A DNA stretch of 17,893 bases, taken from Pseudomonadales bacterium. Lineage in GTDB: Bacteria > Pseudomonadota > Gammaproteobacteria > Pseudomonadales > IMCC2047. The stretch is taken from assembly GCA_021736745.1 (NCBI GenBank), contig JAIPFG010000019.1, forward strand, positions 1-17,893, read 5' to 3'. The stretch's first letter is position 1. Each line of letters opens with the position of its first letter. The position numbers were made by a program, and so were the translations under genes. The notes under the pieces were generated by a model, which ran no database searches, was not told the origin of the DNA, and worked only from the letters and a program-made list of their open reading frames with translations. This document shows positions 1-7,705 of this stretch, in pieces.

Positions 1-441
1 TGGGTTCTTCCCTCGCGTACGATTAACGATCGTATACTCAGGGTGGTAAAGCTAGAGGCCTGTGATGCCTCGCCGTACTTCACCAAAGCAGCGTATTCTT
101 GCGCCCCGCTGCAAATAATTTTTTTGAGCACTGCCAAAATGAAAAAAACGCAAGCTGGTGACACCGGTAGAATCTTCAATTCGGCATAACAGGCTGCGCC
201 GTTTCCCCCGTACTGTGTCGCTGATAAGAATGTCACCTTCAATGAGCACCTCCATACCCTCGCGTAATGCGCCAATGGGCGTAATGCGTGTGCGATTCTG
301 ATAGCGGCTGGGCAAATGGAATAGCATGTCCTGTACATTATAAATATGAAGCCGTTCCAATCTTGCGGCCGTGCTGGGGCCGACCCCGCTCAATTGTGAA
401 ATCTGAATTTGATTCAGCGGCACGGTAGGATTCATCAACAT
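1..441 (-). pseudogene. recG: ATP-dependent DNA helicase RecG, N-terminal part, interrupted by an in-frame TAG; runs off the window
   Basis: RecG remodels stalled replication forks and branched DNA. Only the N-terminal wedge/OB region is visible. It matches E. coli RecG from memory: a SGVGPSTAARLERL helix-hairpin-helix stretch, HLPSRYQNRT, a TSLRFFHF segment and GEVRRGITGL. At 54-52 the frame meets TAG. The same frame then continues with LYHPEYTIVN to the edge, which is the next conserved RecG segment (E. coli GAEMIHPEY). The stop therefore replaces a conserved Glu codon and there is no frameshift; one base (GAG to TAG, plus-strand position 54) explains it. The start is uncertain: TTG at 444, ATG at 441 and ATG at 435 follow directly on the oxyR stop, without a clear Shine-Dalgarno, suggesting translational coupling. 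oxyR-recG is a known operon in Pseudomonas. Sequencing error is not excluded, and the rest of the gene is not visible. Confidence 0.82.
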
Positions 442-444
442 CAA

Positions 445-1350
445 TCAGAACAGTTGGCAGGCTCTAATCGCCTGATTCAAGACATCAATAACTTGTGGGC
501 GAGTGAAACTTGTACGCCATGCTAGCGCGACGGTGCGTTTAGGCGAGGGTGTTGAGAATGGACGGGTCGTGAGTAAGCCGGGGGCATAGCTGTTCTCTCC
601 GGCTGCACTCTGCGGCAATACGGTAATGCCCATGCCGGAAGCCACCATATGACGCAAGGTTTCGAGAGAGCTGCCCTCGGTAATATCCGAGGGATTACTT
701 TGGTTGAATCGCTGTTGGATATTAGGACAAGCCTGTAAAACCTGATCTCGAAAACAGTGCCCCTCTCCTAACAGAAGTAATTGGTCTGTACTCAGTGCCT
801 CGCAATTAACTTCCTTTTCCTTTGTGAGTGTGTGATCTAGTGGCAACAGCAAAATAAAAGGCTCATCGTATAGCGCTAGCGTCAGCACATCCGGTTCATT
901 AAAAGGTAAGGCAATGATAATGACATCCAGCTCGCCAAATTTCAGTTTTTGCCGCAGTTTTGCCGTGTAGTTTTCTTCAATATACAGAGGCATTTCCGGA
1001 GCGAGCAGTTGTAACTGAGGAATAATATGTGGAAACAGGTAAGGCCCGATAGTAAAAATGGCGCCCAGCTTAAGAGGACCTTTTAACGGATTTTGGTTCG
1101 TCTGGGCGATTCCCAATAAGGCATCAGCTTCTTCCAAAACTTTTTCTGCCTGGGCAATGATTTTTTGGCCATGCGCAGTAAGATGAACACTGTTTTTGAT
1201 GCGTTCGAATAGTGCAACACCCAATTCCTCCTCCAGTTTTTTTATGGCGATACTGAGGGTGGGCTGGGTGACATGGCAATGCTCAGCGGCATGCCCGAAA
1301 TGTTGAAATCGAGCAAGGGACACGAGATAACGAAGCTCTGTCAGGGTCAT
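445..1350 (-). CDS. oxyR: Hydrogen peroxide-sensing LysR-type regulator OxyR
   Basis: OxyR is a cytoplasmic LysR-type regulator that is switched by an intramolecular disulfide and activates peroxide-defence genes. The 301-residue protein has an N-terminal winged helix-turn-helix (about residues 1-60, with HVTQPTLSIAIKKLEEELG) and a C-terminal effector domain. The redox pair is in place: Cys199 in GEGHCFRDQ and Cys208 in QACPN have the same numbering as E. coli OxyR, and SLETLRHMVASGMGITVLP also fits. This separates it from ordinary LysR proteins. The ATG at 1350 has an AAGG about 10 nt upstream. The gene starts 26 nt after ridA and abuts recG, so ridA-oxyR-recG probably share a transcript. 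Confidence 0.95.
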   Translation of the reverse strand: MTLTELRYLVSLARFQHFGHAAEHCHVTQPTLSIAIKKLEEELGVALFERIKNSVHLTAHGQKIIAQAEKVLEEADALLGIAQTNQNPLKGPLKLGAIFTIGPYLFPHIIPQLQLLAPEMPLYIEENYTAKLRQKLKFGELDVIIIALPFNEPDVLTLALYDEPFILLLPLDHTLTKEKEVNCEALSTDQLLLLGEGHCFRDQVLQACPNIQQRFNQSNPSDITEGSSLETLRHMVASGMGITVLPQSAAGENSYAPGLLTTRPFSTPSPKRTVALAWRTSFTRPQVIDVLNQAIRACQLF

Positions 1351-1376
1351 GGCTAAATAGCCTTAAGCAAAATTTT

Positions 1377-1763
1377 TTATTCGCTAAGCACCAGGATGGC
1401 GTCCATTTCCACCAGTGAGCCTTTTGGTAGGCTATTAATGCCGATTGCTGCGCGGGCAGGATAGGGTTGGCTAAAGTATTGAGACATTGTTTCATTGACC
1501 AGTGCGAAGTTGGCTAGGTCGGTAAGAAAAATGTTTAGCTTTACGATATCTTTTAAGCTACCGCCTGATGCTTCGGCGACGGCGGATAAATTCTTGAATA
1601 CCTGGTCAATTTGATTTTCAATCCCTTCGACTAATTCCATGTCGCTTGGATTGAGTGGAATTTGACCTGAAAGGTATACGGTGTTGCCGGCCTTGACTGC
1701 CTGTGAATAAGTGCCGATGGCTGCGGGTGCGTTTGTGGTTGAAATGACCGAACGATTACTCAT
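1377..1763 (-). CDS. ridA: RidA family enamine/imine deaminase
   Basis: RidA (YjgF/YER057c/UK114 family) hydrolyses reactive enamine and imine intermediates, such as 2-aminoacrylate, released by PLP enzymes. It is a small trimeric cytosolic protein. The 128 residues match the family length. NAPAAIGTYSQAV, VYLSGQIPLNP, LSAVAEASGGSLKDIVK, YPARAAIGINSLPKG and VEMDAI are family signatures, and the Arg of PARAAI is the conserved substrate-carboxylate binder. A GGGAG ribosome-binding site precedes the ATG. It lies between spoT and oxyR on the same strand, 57 nt after spoT, a place held by trmH in E. coli and by ridA in Pseudomonas. Confidence 0.94.
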   Translation of the reverse strand: MSNRSVISTTNAPAAIGTYSQAVKAGNTVYLSGQIPLNPSDMELVEGIENQIDQVFKNLSAVAEASGGSLKDIVKLNIFLTDLANFALVNETMSQYFSQPYPARAAIGINSLPKGSLVEMDAILVLSE

Positions 1764-1820
1764 AATGACTCCCAGATAAAATAAGTGTGGAGAATATAGC
1801 CTTAATATCTTTTGAGCCGG

Positions 1821-3929
1821 CTAATTCCGGGCTCTTGAAATTCTATTGACTGCGCTATTGTTGCGAATTCTACGCATTACGCGTGCCAAGTGTAAGCGGT
1901 CTTTAATGTATATTTCCATGTGTAGCAGACTCAATTTCGCATCTTTCTCTTCAATACTTATTTTTTCTATATTTGCATCGGCATCGGTGACAAGTGTCGC
2001 AATGCTGGCCACAATTCCTCGTTGATTCATTACTTCAATCCGTAAAGCCACACTAAACTCGCCCACCACTTGGTCGTCCCAATTGACCAATACACACTTT
2101 TCCGGATTATTCCTGAACTCCTTGATATTGCGGCAGGTTTCTCGATGTATGACCATGCCTTTGCCAATGCTCAGATGGCCAATAATGGGATCGCCTGGAA
2201 TAGGGTGACAACATTTAGCGAAGCTCACCACCATGCCTTCAGTGCCTTGTATTGTAAAATTTGAAGAAGGTTTTCGCGTGGAGGGTTTGTTCTGTTGGGT
2301 ATCTGCCAGTAGCCGTGCAATCGCGTAGGCCATGCGGTCGCCCAAACCGATATCGGCATAGATGTCTTGCATTGAAGAGGCCCCGGGGCCCGTTAGAATT
2401 TTTCCGATTTGCTCCTCTGTCAGTTCTTCCAGGGTAACATTCATGTCCAGCAATGCTTTGCTTAATAGTCGTTTACCTAAGGCAATAGCCTCGGAATGTT
2501 TTTGGTGTTTTAGAAAGTGACGAATGCCACTTCGGGCTTTCCCAGTGATAACAAAGTTAAGCCATGCCAGATTGGGACGGGCACTGGGTGCCGTAATAAT
2601 CTCGACCGTTTGACCGCTTTGTAAAGGGGTGCTTAAGGGGGCAAGGCGGCGATTAATACGGCAGGCGACACAGGTATTGCCGATGTCCGTATGCACAGCG
2701 TAAGCAAAATCTACCGGTGTGGCGCCAAGTGGCACCTCCAGAATTTTACCCTTTGGTGTGAAAACGTAGACTTCATGGGGAAATAGCTCTGTCTTGACAT
2801 TTTCAATAAATTCGAGGGAGTTACCGGCGCGCTGCTGCATTTCGAGAAGGTCTTTCACCCATTGTCGAGCACGGACATGGCTATGATCCGTGTCGCCGTT
2901 ACTCTTATAAAGCCAATGGGCAGCAATGCCATTATTTCCCATCTCCTCCATCTCACGGGTACGGATCTGAATCTCAATCGGAACGCCGTGCATTCCGAAA
3001 AGGGTTGTATGTAAAGATTGATAACCATTCCCTTTCGGAATAGCAATGTAATCCTTGAAGCGACCCTCTACCGGTTTATAGAGATTATGTACGGCACCTA
3101 AAATGCGGTAACAGTTATCCACGGTGTCGGTAATGATACGGAAAGCATAGACATCCATGATGTCATTAAAGGATTTGCCGCGCGTGCGCATTTTTTGGTA
3201 AATGCCATGCAGGTGTTTTTCACGGCCGATGACTCGTCCCGGCAACCCTTCCTGTTCCAAATAGTCAGAGAGCGCTGTCTGAATTTGACTGACGATTTCT
3301 TTGCGGTTGCCCCGGGCTTTTTTGACGGCACGCATAATGCGTTCTGCGCGCATCGGGTGCAGTGCTTTGAAGCCAAGTTCTTCTAGCTCTATACGAACAT
3401 TGTTCATCCCCAGGCGGTTAGCAATAGGGGCATAAAGGTCGAGCGTTTCACGTGCGATGCGGCGGCGTTTTTCCGTATTGAGTGCATTGAGCGTGCGCAT
3501 ATTGTGTAACCGGTCTCCCAGCTTGATCAATATGACGCGAATGTCTTCGGCCATGGCTAAAGCCATTTTTTGAAAGTTTTCAGCTTGAGCTTCGGCAATA
3601 GTTTCAAACTCTAAATGCGTGAGTTTACTCACCCCATCGACCAGATCCGCTACCGTGGGGTTAAATTGTTTGGAGAGCGCGCTCTTGCTAATACCGCTAT
3701 CTTCAATTACGTCATGCAGTAAGGCGGCCATGAGACTTTGATGATCCATCTGCATTTCGGAAAGAATTTTGGCGACAGCGAGTGGGTGTGTGATGTAGGG
3801 GTCCCCTGATTGACGGAATTGGCCGTCATGGGCTTGTTCGGCGTAATAATAGGCATACTTAACCTGATTGATTTGATCAGGTTCGAGGTAACTGTTCAGT
3901 TGGTCAGAAAATTCTGAGATTGATAACAA
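1821..3929 (-). CDS. spoT: Bifunctional (p)ppGpp synthetase/hydrolase SpoT
   Basis: SpoT makes and degrades (p)ppGpp, setting the stringent response to carbon, fatty-acid and other stress. In order it shows an N-terminal HD hydrolase domain (LLHDVIED), a synthetase domain (GRFKDYIAIPKGNGYQSLHT), a TGS domain (VYVFTPKGKILEVPLGATPVDFAYAVHTDIG), a conserved-cysteine region (FAKCCHPIPGD) and a C-terminal ACT domain. The longest frame opens with TTG at 3947. I prefer the TTG at 3929: a GGAG sits 6 nt upstream of it, the product is 702 residues like E. coli SpoT, and the HD pair then becomes His72-Asp73 as in E. coli. A TTG start implies modest translation. rpoZ is upstream and ridA downstream. The stop is TAG. 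Confidence 0.96.
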   Translation of the reverse strand: MLSISEFSDQLNSYLEPDQINQVKYAYYYAEQAHDGQFRQSGDPYITHPLAVAKILSEMQMDHQSLMAALLHDVIEDSGISKSALSKQFNPTVADLVDGVSKLTHLEFETIAEAQAENFQKMALAMAEDIRVILIKLGDRLHNMRTLNALNTEKRRRIARETLDLYAPIANRLGMNNVRIELEELGFKALHPMRAERIMRAVKKARGNRKEIVSQIQTALSDYLEQEGLPGRVIGREKHLHGIYQKMRTRGKSFNDIMDVYAFRIITDTVDNCYRILGAVHNLYKPVEGRFKDYIAIPKGNGYQSLHTTLFGMHGVPIEIQIRTREMEEMGNNGIAAHWLYKSNGDTDHSHVRARQWVKDLLEMQQRAGNSLEFIENVKTELFPHEVYVFTPKGKILEVPLGATPVDFAYAVHTDIGNTCVACRINRRLAPLSTPLQSGQTVEIITAPSARPNLAWLNFVITGKARSGIRHFLKHQKHSEAIALGKRLLSKALLDMNVTLEELTEEQIGKILTGPGASSMQDIYADIGLGDRMAYAIARLLADTQQNKPSTRKPSSNFTIQGTEGMVVSFAKCCHPIPGDPIIGHLSIGKGMVIHRETCRNIKEFRNNPEKCVLVNWDDQVVGEFSVALRIEVMNQRGIVASIATLVTDADANIEKISIEEKDAKLSLLHMEIYIKDRLHLARVMRRIRNNSAVNRISRARN

Positions 3930-4069
3930 GGCCCGCTCCAAAAGCAAAATGCGCGCGTGAAGGTAGAATATAGGCTTCGGCGTCTGCCCTAAGAAACTAT
4001 CAAAGGGCGGGGGAATTTACTAGGGGCTAACAAGAATATTTAAGGGTGGGCACCCAAAATTATATTGGC

Positions 4070-4095
4070 GCCGTTAGCGACAGTTCGATAACGGC
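4070..4095 (-). other. Hairpin in the rpoZ-spoT spacer
   Basis: The 188-bp spacer between rpoZ and the chosen spoT start holds a perfect 7-bp inverted repeat (GCCGTTA ... TAACGGC) with a 12-nt loop. On the minus strand it is followed by an AT-rich stretch containing TATAATTTT. It could be a weak terminator or a processing hairpin after rpoZ. No solid promoter for spoT was found, although a TATAAT without a matching -35 lies at 4064-4059. Confidence 0.3.
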
Positions 4096-4117
4096 TTAGG
4101 GGGTAGTAAAGGGGCAG

Positions 4118-4462
4118 TTATTCTTCTTCTTGATCTAAAGTATCATCCTGGTCGGATTCCGCTGCCGCCAGGACTTGTGAGACTTCCATTTCAAAATCCG
4201 ATTCAGCGGAACTTTCTTTCTCTTCAAAGACGTTTTCGTATTCATCATCTTCGAATTGGATGGTACGGTTTAGCAATGCTGGTGTTATCAGGCCCTCTGC
4301 AATTTCGCGCAGTGCGATTACGGTTACTTTGTCACTGTCCTCTTTGACCAGCGGCGTTTTCCCGCCGGTGGCTATTTGACGCGCGCGCTTAGTGGCTAAC
4401 ATTACGAGCTCAAAACGATTTTCAACGTTACCTAAACAATCTTCTACTGTGATCCGCGCCAT
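4118..4462 (-). CDS. rpoZ: RNA polymerase omega subunit RpoZ
   Basis: Omega helps assemble and stabilise RNA polymerase around beta-prime and, in E. coli, forms part of a ppGpp-binding site. The first 75 or so residues carry the family signatures MARITVEDC, NRFELVMLATKRARQI, GGKTPLV, DKVTVIALREIAEGLI. The protein is 114 residues against 91 in E. coli. The extra length is a C-terminal tail rich in Glu and Asp (for example YENVFEEKESSAESDFEMEV, ending in DQEEE). It sits between gmk and spoT as in E. coli, which joins transcription, GMP kinase and ppGpp turnover in one cluster. Confidence 0.95.
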   Translation of the reverse strand: MARITVEDCLGNVENRFELVMLATKRARQIATGGKTPLVKEDSDKVTVIALREIAEGLITPALLNRTIQFEDDEYENVFEEKESSAESDFEMEVSQVLAAAESDQDDTLDQEEE

Positions 4463-4492
4463 ACTTTATTACCTTGAAGTCTGAAACAGTTG

Positions 4493-4506
4493 CCCGGTTA
4501 ACCGGG
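4493..4506. repeat. 14-bp perfect palindrome in the gmk-rpoZ spacer
   Basis: CCCGGTTAACCGGG is self-complementary over all 14 bp and lies about 30 nt upstream of the rpoZ start, within a 109-bp spacer. It can fold as CCCGG-TTAA-CCGGG in RNA of either strand. No T-tract follows on the minus strand, so it does not look like an intrinsic terminator. A second 7-bp stem with one G.T pair (GCTTCCC ... GGGAGGC, 4508-4527) follows on the plus strand. An operator or an mRNA processing hairpin are both possible. Confidence 0.4.
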
Positions 4507-4571
4507 AGCTTCCCAAATTAGGGAGGCAAGTTTACTTAATTTAGGGTGCCCTAGTCAAACATAGACGCATC

Positions 4572-5201
4572 TTAGGCGAGCAAGTCGGAAATTAAATGGG
4601 TTAGCGCATTTTTTTGCTTATTGATGGCTAATCTATGCGACTCCACAATCGTTGATAATTGGTGGAGGGCTACATCAAACTGATCATTAACTACCAAATA
4701 ATCGTATTCGGCATAGTGAGACATTTCATCTACCGCTTGCGCCATACGATGAGCAATAGTGCTTTGGTCGTCCTGCCCACGGGATTCGAGCCTGGTTCTT
4801 AATGCCTGTTTGGAGGGAGGCAGAATAAAAATGCCGACGCTCTCAGGCATTAACCGGCGTACTTGCGCGGCACCCTGCCAATCAATTTCCAAAATGACAT
4901 CTTTACCATCCTTCAGTTGTTTTTCCACTCGGCTTTGTGAGGTGCCATATTTGTTGCCAAAAACCGTGGCATGTTCGAGAAAGTCACTTTGTTCCAGCAT
5001 GTCTTCGAAGGCTTGTTTTGAGACAAAATGGTAATGGATACCCTCCTGCTCACCTGGCCGTATCGGTCTGGTGGTGTAGGATACAGAGACGAGAATGGAG
5101 GGTATTTTTTCAATCAAGGCTCTTACTAAGCTGGTCTTTCCTGCGCCGGAAGGCGCGGAGACAATAAATAGCGTGCCTTTAGGGGGTGTCGTTATGGCCA
5201 T
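4572..5201 (-). CDS. gmk: Guanylate kinase
   Basis: This cytosolic enzyme phosphorylates GMP (and dGMP) to GDP with ATP, in guanine nucleotide salvage and synthesis. The 209-residue protein has the P-loop SAPSGAGKTSLV near residues 15-26, the GMP-binding region SVSYTTRPIRPGEQEGIHYHFV, the ILEIDWQGA motif and the lid/Arg segment LRTRLESRGQDD. Length fits E. coli Gmk (207). The ATG lies 7 nt after the yicC stop, so the two genes are very likely co-transcribed. Confidence 0.96.
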   Translation of the reverse strand: MAITTPPKGTLFIVSAPSGAGKTSLVRALIEKIPSILVSVSYTTRPIRPGEQEGIHYHFVSKQAFEDMLEQSDFLEHATVFGNKYGTSQSRVEKQLKDGKDVILEIDWQGAAQVRRLMPESVGIFILPPSKQALRTRLESRGQDDQSTIAHRMAQAVDEMSHYAEYDYLVVNDQFDVALHQLSTIVESHRLAINKQKNALTHLISDLLA

Positions 5202-5208
5202 TGTCTGC

Positions 5209-6075
5209 CTATTCGATATTTTGTATTTGTTCGCGCATTTGTTCGATTAATACTTTTAATTCGACAGCTGCCTGGGTAATGTCTGTATCGATGGCTTTGG
5301 AAGAAAGGGTATTGGCTTCGCGATTCAGTTCCTGCATTAGGAAATCCAGCCGACGGCCAACTGCGCCCGATTGTTTTAACGTTCGTTTGACTTCCTTAAC
5401 ATGTGTTTCCAGTCGGTCAAGCTCTTCCTCGACATCGGCTTTCTGTAGCAGTAAAACCAATTCTTGCTCAATCCGGGATGGGTCGAGACTGATATTTAGC
5501 TCTTCAAATCGGCTAATTAGTCTTTGCTTTTGCTGTTCCAGGACAAATGGAATTTTAACACGAATATCGGTTGTCACTTTGTCAATACTGGTAAGTCGTT
5601 GTTCAATAAATTTTGCAAGCGCGCTACCCTCTTGCTTGCGCATGTCGACTAACTGCTTAAGCGCATCTTGGTAGAGTTTAAAAGCCGTTTTTTTAACTTT
5701 GTCATATGCCACTTCAGATGTTTGCAATACGCCGGGCCATTTTAAGAGTTCCAGTGAATTGATATTTTCTGTTGTGCCAGTTCGTTGGCTGACTTGAGTT
5801 AATATCTGTGTCAGCTGGTCGAGGAGTTCCGTATCAATTTTTAAATTAGTGGAGTCTTCATTTGTGCTGCGATAAAACAGACTGGATTCAACCTTGCCGC
5901 GGGATAATTTTTTGCGGAGTAACTCTCTTAATAATGGCTCTAATTCTCTAAAATTTTCCGGTAAACGGAATTGCATTTCCAAGTAACGGTGGTTAACGGA
6001 TCTTAATTCCCAGATTAAAACACCCCATTCAGTTTGTGCTTCCTGTCGTGCAAAGGCGGTCATACTGATGGTCAT
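5209..6075 (-). CDS. yicC: YicC family endoribonuclease
   Basis: The 288-residue protein is close to E. coli YicC over its whole length. It begins SMTAFARQEAQTEWGVLIWELRSVNHRYLE (YicC N-terminal domain) and ends with the DUF1732 region GRRLDFLMQELNREANTLSSKA and IELKVLIEQMREQIQNIE-like residues. YicC proteins have been described as endoribonucleases involved in RNA turnover. The ATG at 6075 follows a strong AAGGAGA ribosome-binding site. It is the first gene of the minus-strand run leading to recG and is divergent from rph, as in E. coli, where yicC also lies beside rph. Confidence 0.93.
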   Translation of the reverse strand: MTISMTAFARQEAQTEWGVLIWELRSVNHRYLEMQFRLPENFRELEPLLRELLRKKLSRGKVESSLFYRSTNEDSTNLKIDTELLDQLTQILTQVSQRTGTTENINSLELLKWPGVLQTSEVAYDKVKKTAFKLYQDALKQLVDMRKQEGSALAKFIEQRLTSIDKVTTDIRVKIPFVLEQQKQRLISRFEELNISLDPSRIEQELVLLLQKADVEEELDRLETHVKEVKRTLKQSGAVGRRLDFLMQELNREANTLSSKAIDTDITQAAVELKVLIEQMREQIQNIE

Positions 6076-6125
6076 TGTGTCTCCTTAGATTAGCGATTTT
6101 GTCATCTGATGGATTATAAAATCCA

Positions 6126-6161
6126 GCAGCATTATACAGGTAGATAAGGTTATAATGCTGC
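6126..6161. promoter_or_regulatory. Perfect 11-bp inverted repeat between divergent yicC and rph
   Basis: GCAGCATTATA (6126-6136) is exactly mirrored by TATAATGCTGC (6151-6161) across a 14-bp spacer. It lies in the 117-bp region separating the divergent yicC and rph starts. Both arms contain a TATAAT-like -10 box facing outward on opposite strands. I could not match either to a -35 at 16-18 bp. A smaller perfect repeat, TGGATT-ATAA-AATCCA, lies just left at 6110-6125. It is a likely control site for the divergent pair, but the regulator is unknown. Confidence 0.5.
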
Positions 6162-6192
6162 ACTTTATATTGATGAGAGATAGGAAATAGGA

Positions 6193-6909
6193 ATGCGTCC
6201 AAGCGGGAGATCGATTGACCAACTCAGACCAATCACCATTAGCCGTGGTTTTACTCGACATGCAGAGGGCTCTGTATTAGTTGAGTTTGGTGATACAAAG
6301 GTGATTTGTACCGCCAGTATTGATTCCGGCGTGCCAGGATTTCTGAAGGGAAAGGGAGAAGGCTGGATAACCGCAGAATACGGTATGTTGCCGCGTTCGA
6401 CAGGCTCCCGTATGGGGCGTGAGGCAGCACGAGGCAAGCAGGGTGGGAGGACAGTTGAAATTCAACGGTTGATCGGACGTTCGCTGCGAGCAGCTATTGA
6501 TATGAAAAAGCTAGGTGAAAATACAATTGTTATAGACTGTGACGTTATTCAAGCCGATGGGGGTACTCGGACGGCAGCAATTACCGGAGGCTGTGTAGCA
6601 CTAGTGGATGCAATCAAGCTGCTAATGCAACGAGGTAAAATTAAAGAAAATCCAATTAAGCATTTGGTTGCTGCCGTCTCCGTCGGTATCTACCAAGGAC
6701 AACCGGTTCTGGATTTGGATTATGCGGAAGATGCCAATGCGCAAACAGATATGAATGTTATCATGACTGAGCATTCTGGCTTTGTTGAGGTGCAGGGCAC
6801 CGCCGAAGATGGCGCCTTCAGCGCGGACGAACTACAAGGAATGCTGACCCTGGCTCAGCAGGGTATTGCGGAGCTTGTTGCTGTTCAGCAAATGGCTTTG
6901 GCGAAATAA
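6193..6909 (+). CDS. rph: Ribonuclease PH
   Basis: RNase PH is a phosphorolytic 3'-5' exoribonuclease that trims tRNA 3' ends and degrades structured RNA; it acts as a hexamer in the cytosol. The 238 residues equal the E. coli length. They include MRPSGR, AEGSVLVEFGDTKVICTASI, GWITAEYGMLPRST, GKQGGRTVEIQRLIGRSLRA, CDVIQADGGTRTAAITG and TDMNVIMTE, all RNase PH signatures. The frame is intact through the C-terminus (unlike the frameshifted rph of E. coli K-12). An AGGAAATAGGA tract precedes the ATG. pyrE follows after 35 nt. Confidence 0.97.
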   Translation: MRPSGRSIDQLRPITISRGFTRHAEGSVLVEFGDTKVICTASIDSGVPGFLKGKGEGWITAEYGMLPRSTGSRMGREAARGKQGGRTVEIQRLIGRSLRAAIDMKKLGENTIVIDCDVIQADGGTRTAAITGGCVALVDAIKLLMQRGKIKENPIKHLVAAVSVGIYQGQPVLDLDYAEDANAQTDMNVIMTEHSGFVEVQGTAEDGAFSADELQGMLTLAQQGIAELVAVQQMALAK

Positions 6910-6944
6910 GAATATTTTTTATATAGAGTTGGGTAAAAGACAGC

Positions 6945-7589
6945 ATGCAGGACTATCAGCGCGCTTTTATTGATTTCGCTATTAAGCAGGAAGTACTTTG
7001 CTTTGGCGAGTTTAAACTGAAATCTGGACGTATAAGCCCCTATTTTTTTAATGCTGGTTTATTTAACACTGGAGCCGCGTTGGCCCAACTGGGGCGCTTT
7101 TATGCGGCGGCGATTCAATCTTCAGGTATTGCGTTTGATATCATGCTGGGGCCTGCCTACAAAGGCATTCCATTGGTCACAGCAACAGCGGTAGCCTTGG
7201 CTAATGAATATGAGCGGGATGTTCCCTATGTTTTTAATCGCAAAGAGGCTAAACAGCATGGAGAAGGTGGCCAATTGGTTGGCGCACCAATGCAAGGCCG
7301 AGTTTTAATTATTGATGATGTCATTACTGCTGGTACGGCCGTGCGTGAAGTGATGGATTTAATTGAGAAAAATGGGGCAACACCGGCGGCTGTTGTGATT
7401 GCCCTGAATCGCCAGGAAAAAGGTCAGGGAGAGTTATCCGCTATTCAAGAGGTCGAACGTGACTTTGGTATTCCCGTCATCAGTATTATCAGTTTGAATG
7501 ATTTGGTGGACTACTTTAAGGCGAGTGAAAAGGGCCAACAACTGTTCGATCAGCTTGAGGAATATCGCGCCCATTATGGTGTTAGTTGA
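6945..7589 (+). CDS. pyrE: Orotate phosphoribosyltransferase
   Basis: PyrE joins orotate to PRPP to form OMP in de novo pyrimidine synthesis. The 214-residue protein has the PRPP-binding motif VLIIDDVITAGTA at about residues 120-132, the FKLKSGRISPYF orotate/PRPP region, GPAYKGIPL and the catalytic loop RKEAKQHGEGG. It is placed after rph as in E. coli, where rph-pyrE is an operon with a UTP-sensitive attenuator. Here the intercistronic gap is only 35 nt, AT-rich, and shows no hairpin, so that attenuation mechanism is not evident. Confidence 0.97.
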   Translation: MQDYQRAFIDFAIKQEVLCFGEFKLKSGRISPYFFNAGLFNTGAALAQLGRFYAAAIQSSGIAFDIMLGPAYKGIPLVTATAVALANEYERDVPYVFNRKEAKQHGEGGQLVGAPMQGRVLIIDDVITAGTAVREVMDLIEKNGATPAAVVIALNRQEKGQGELSAIQEVERDFGIPVISIISLNDLVDYFKASEKGQQLFDQLEEYRAHYGVS

Positions 7590-7647
7590 AAAATCTATCC
7601 TTTCGTGTTTTTGCCACAGGCATTAATTTGAACTAACCTTTGATTGT

Positions 7648-7675
7648 TAAGCCAAATCACAAGGTGGCCGGCTTA
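7648..7675. repeat. Short inverted repeat in the pyrE-DUF4124 spacer
   Basis: TAAGCC and GGCTTA form a 6-bp inverted repeat around a 16-bp spacer within the 116-bp gap after pyrE. No T-tract follows. It may be a weak terminator or a chance repeat. Nothing else stands out in this gap. Confidence 0.2.
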
Positions 7676-7705
7676 GTGGGTTAGCCCTTTGCACATGAAG
7701 GATAA

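Noticed and set aside
52..54. Amber codon in recG read as sense by genetic recoding
   Set aside because: spoT and yicC end at TAG exactly where their families end, so TAG works as a stop here.
3098..3386. Overlapping open frames within spoT on both strands
   Set aside because: The compositions are shadows of the spoT coding frame, and none has start signals.
3619..3632. GTGAGT-TT-ACTCAC, resembling the SlmA-binding site GTGAGTACTCAC
   Set aside because: The half-sites are separated by two extra bases, and the stretch encodes conserved SpoT residues (GVSKLTH), so it is best seen as coincidence.
4759..5167. Plus-strand open frames across gmk
   Set aside because: They lie antisense to a well-conserved enzyme, have no ribosome-binding site and no family features; shadows of gmk.
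6099..6104. TTGTCA as a -35 for rph
   Set aside because: No -10 box lies at 16-18 bp downstream; the nearest TATAAA is 10 bp away.
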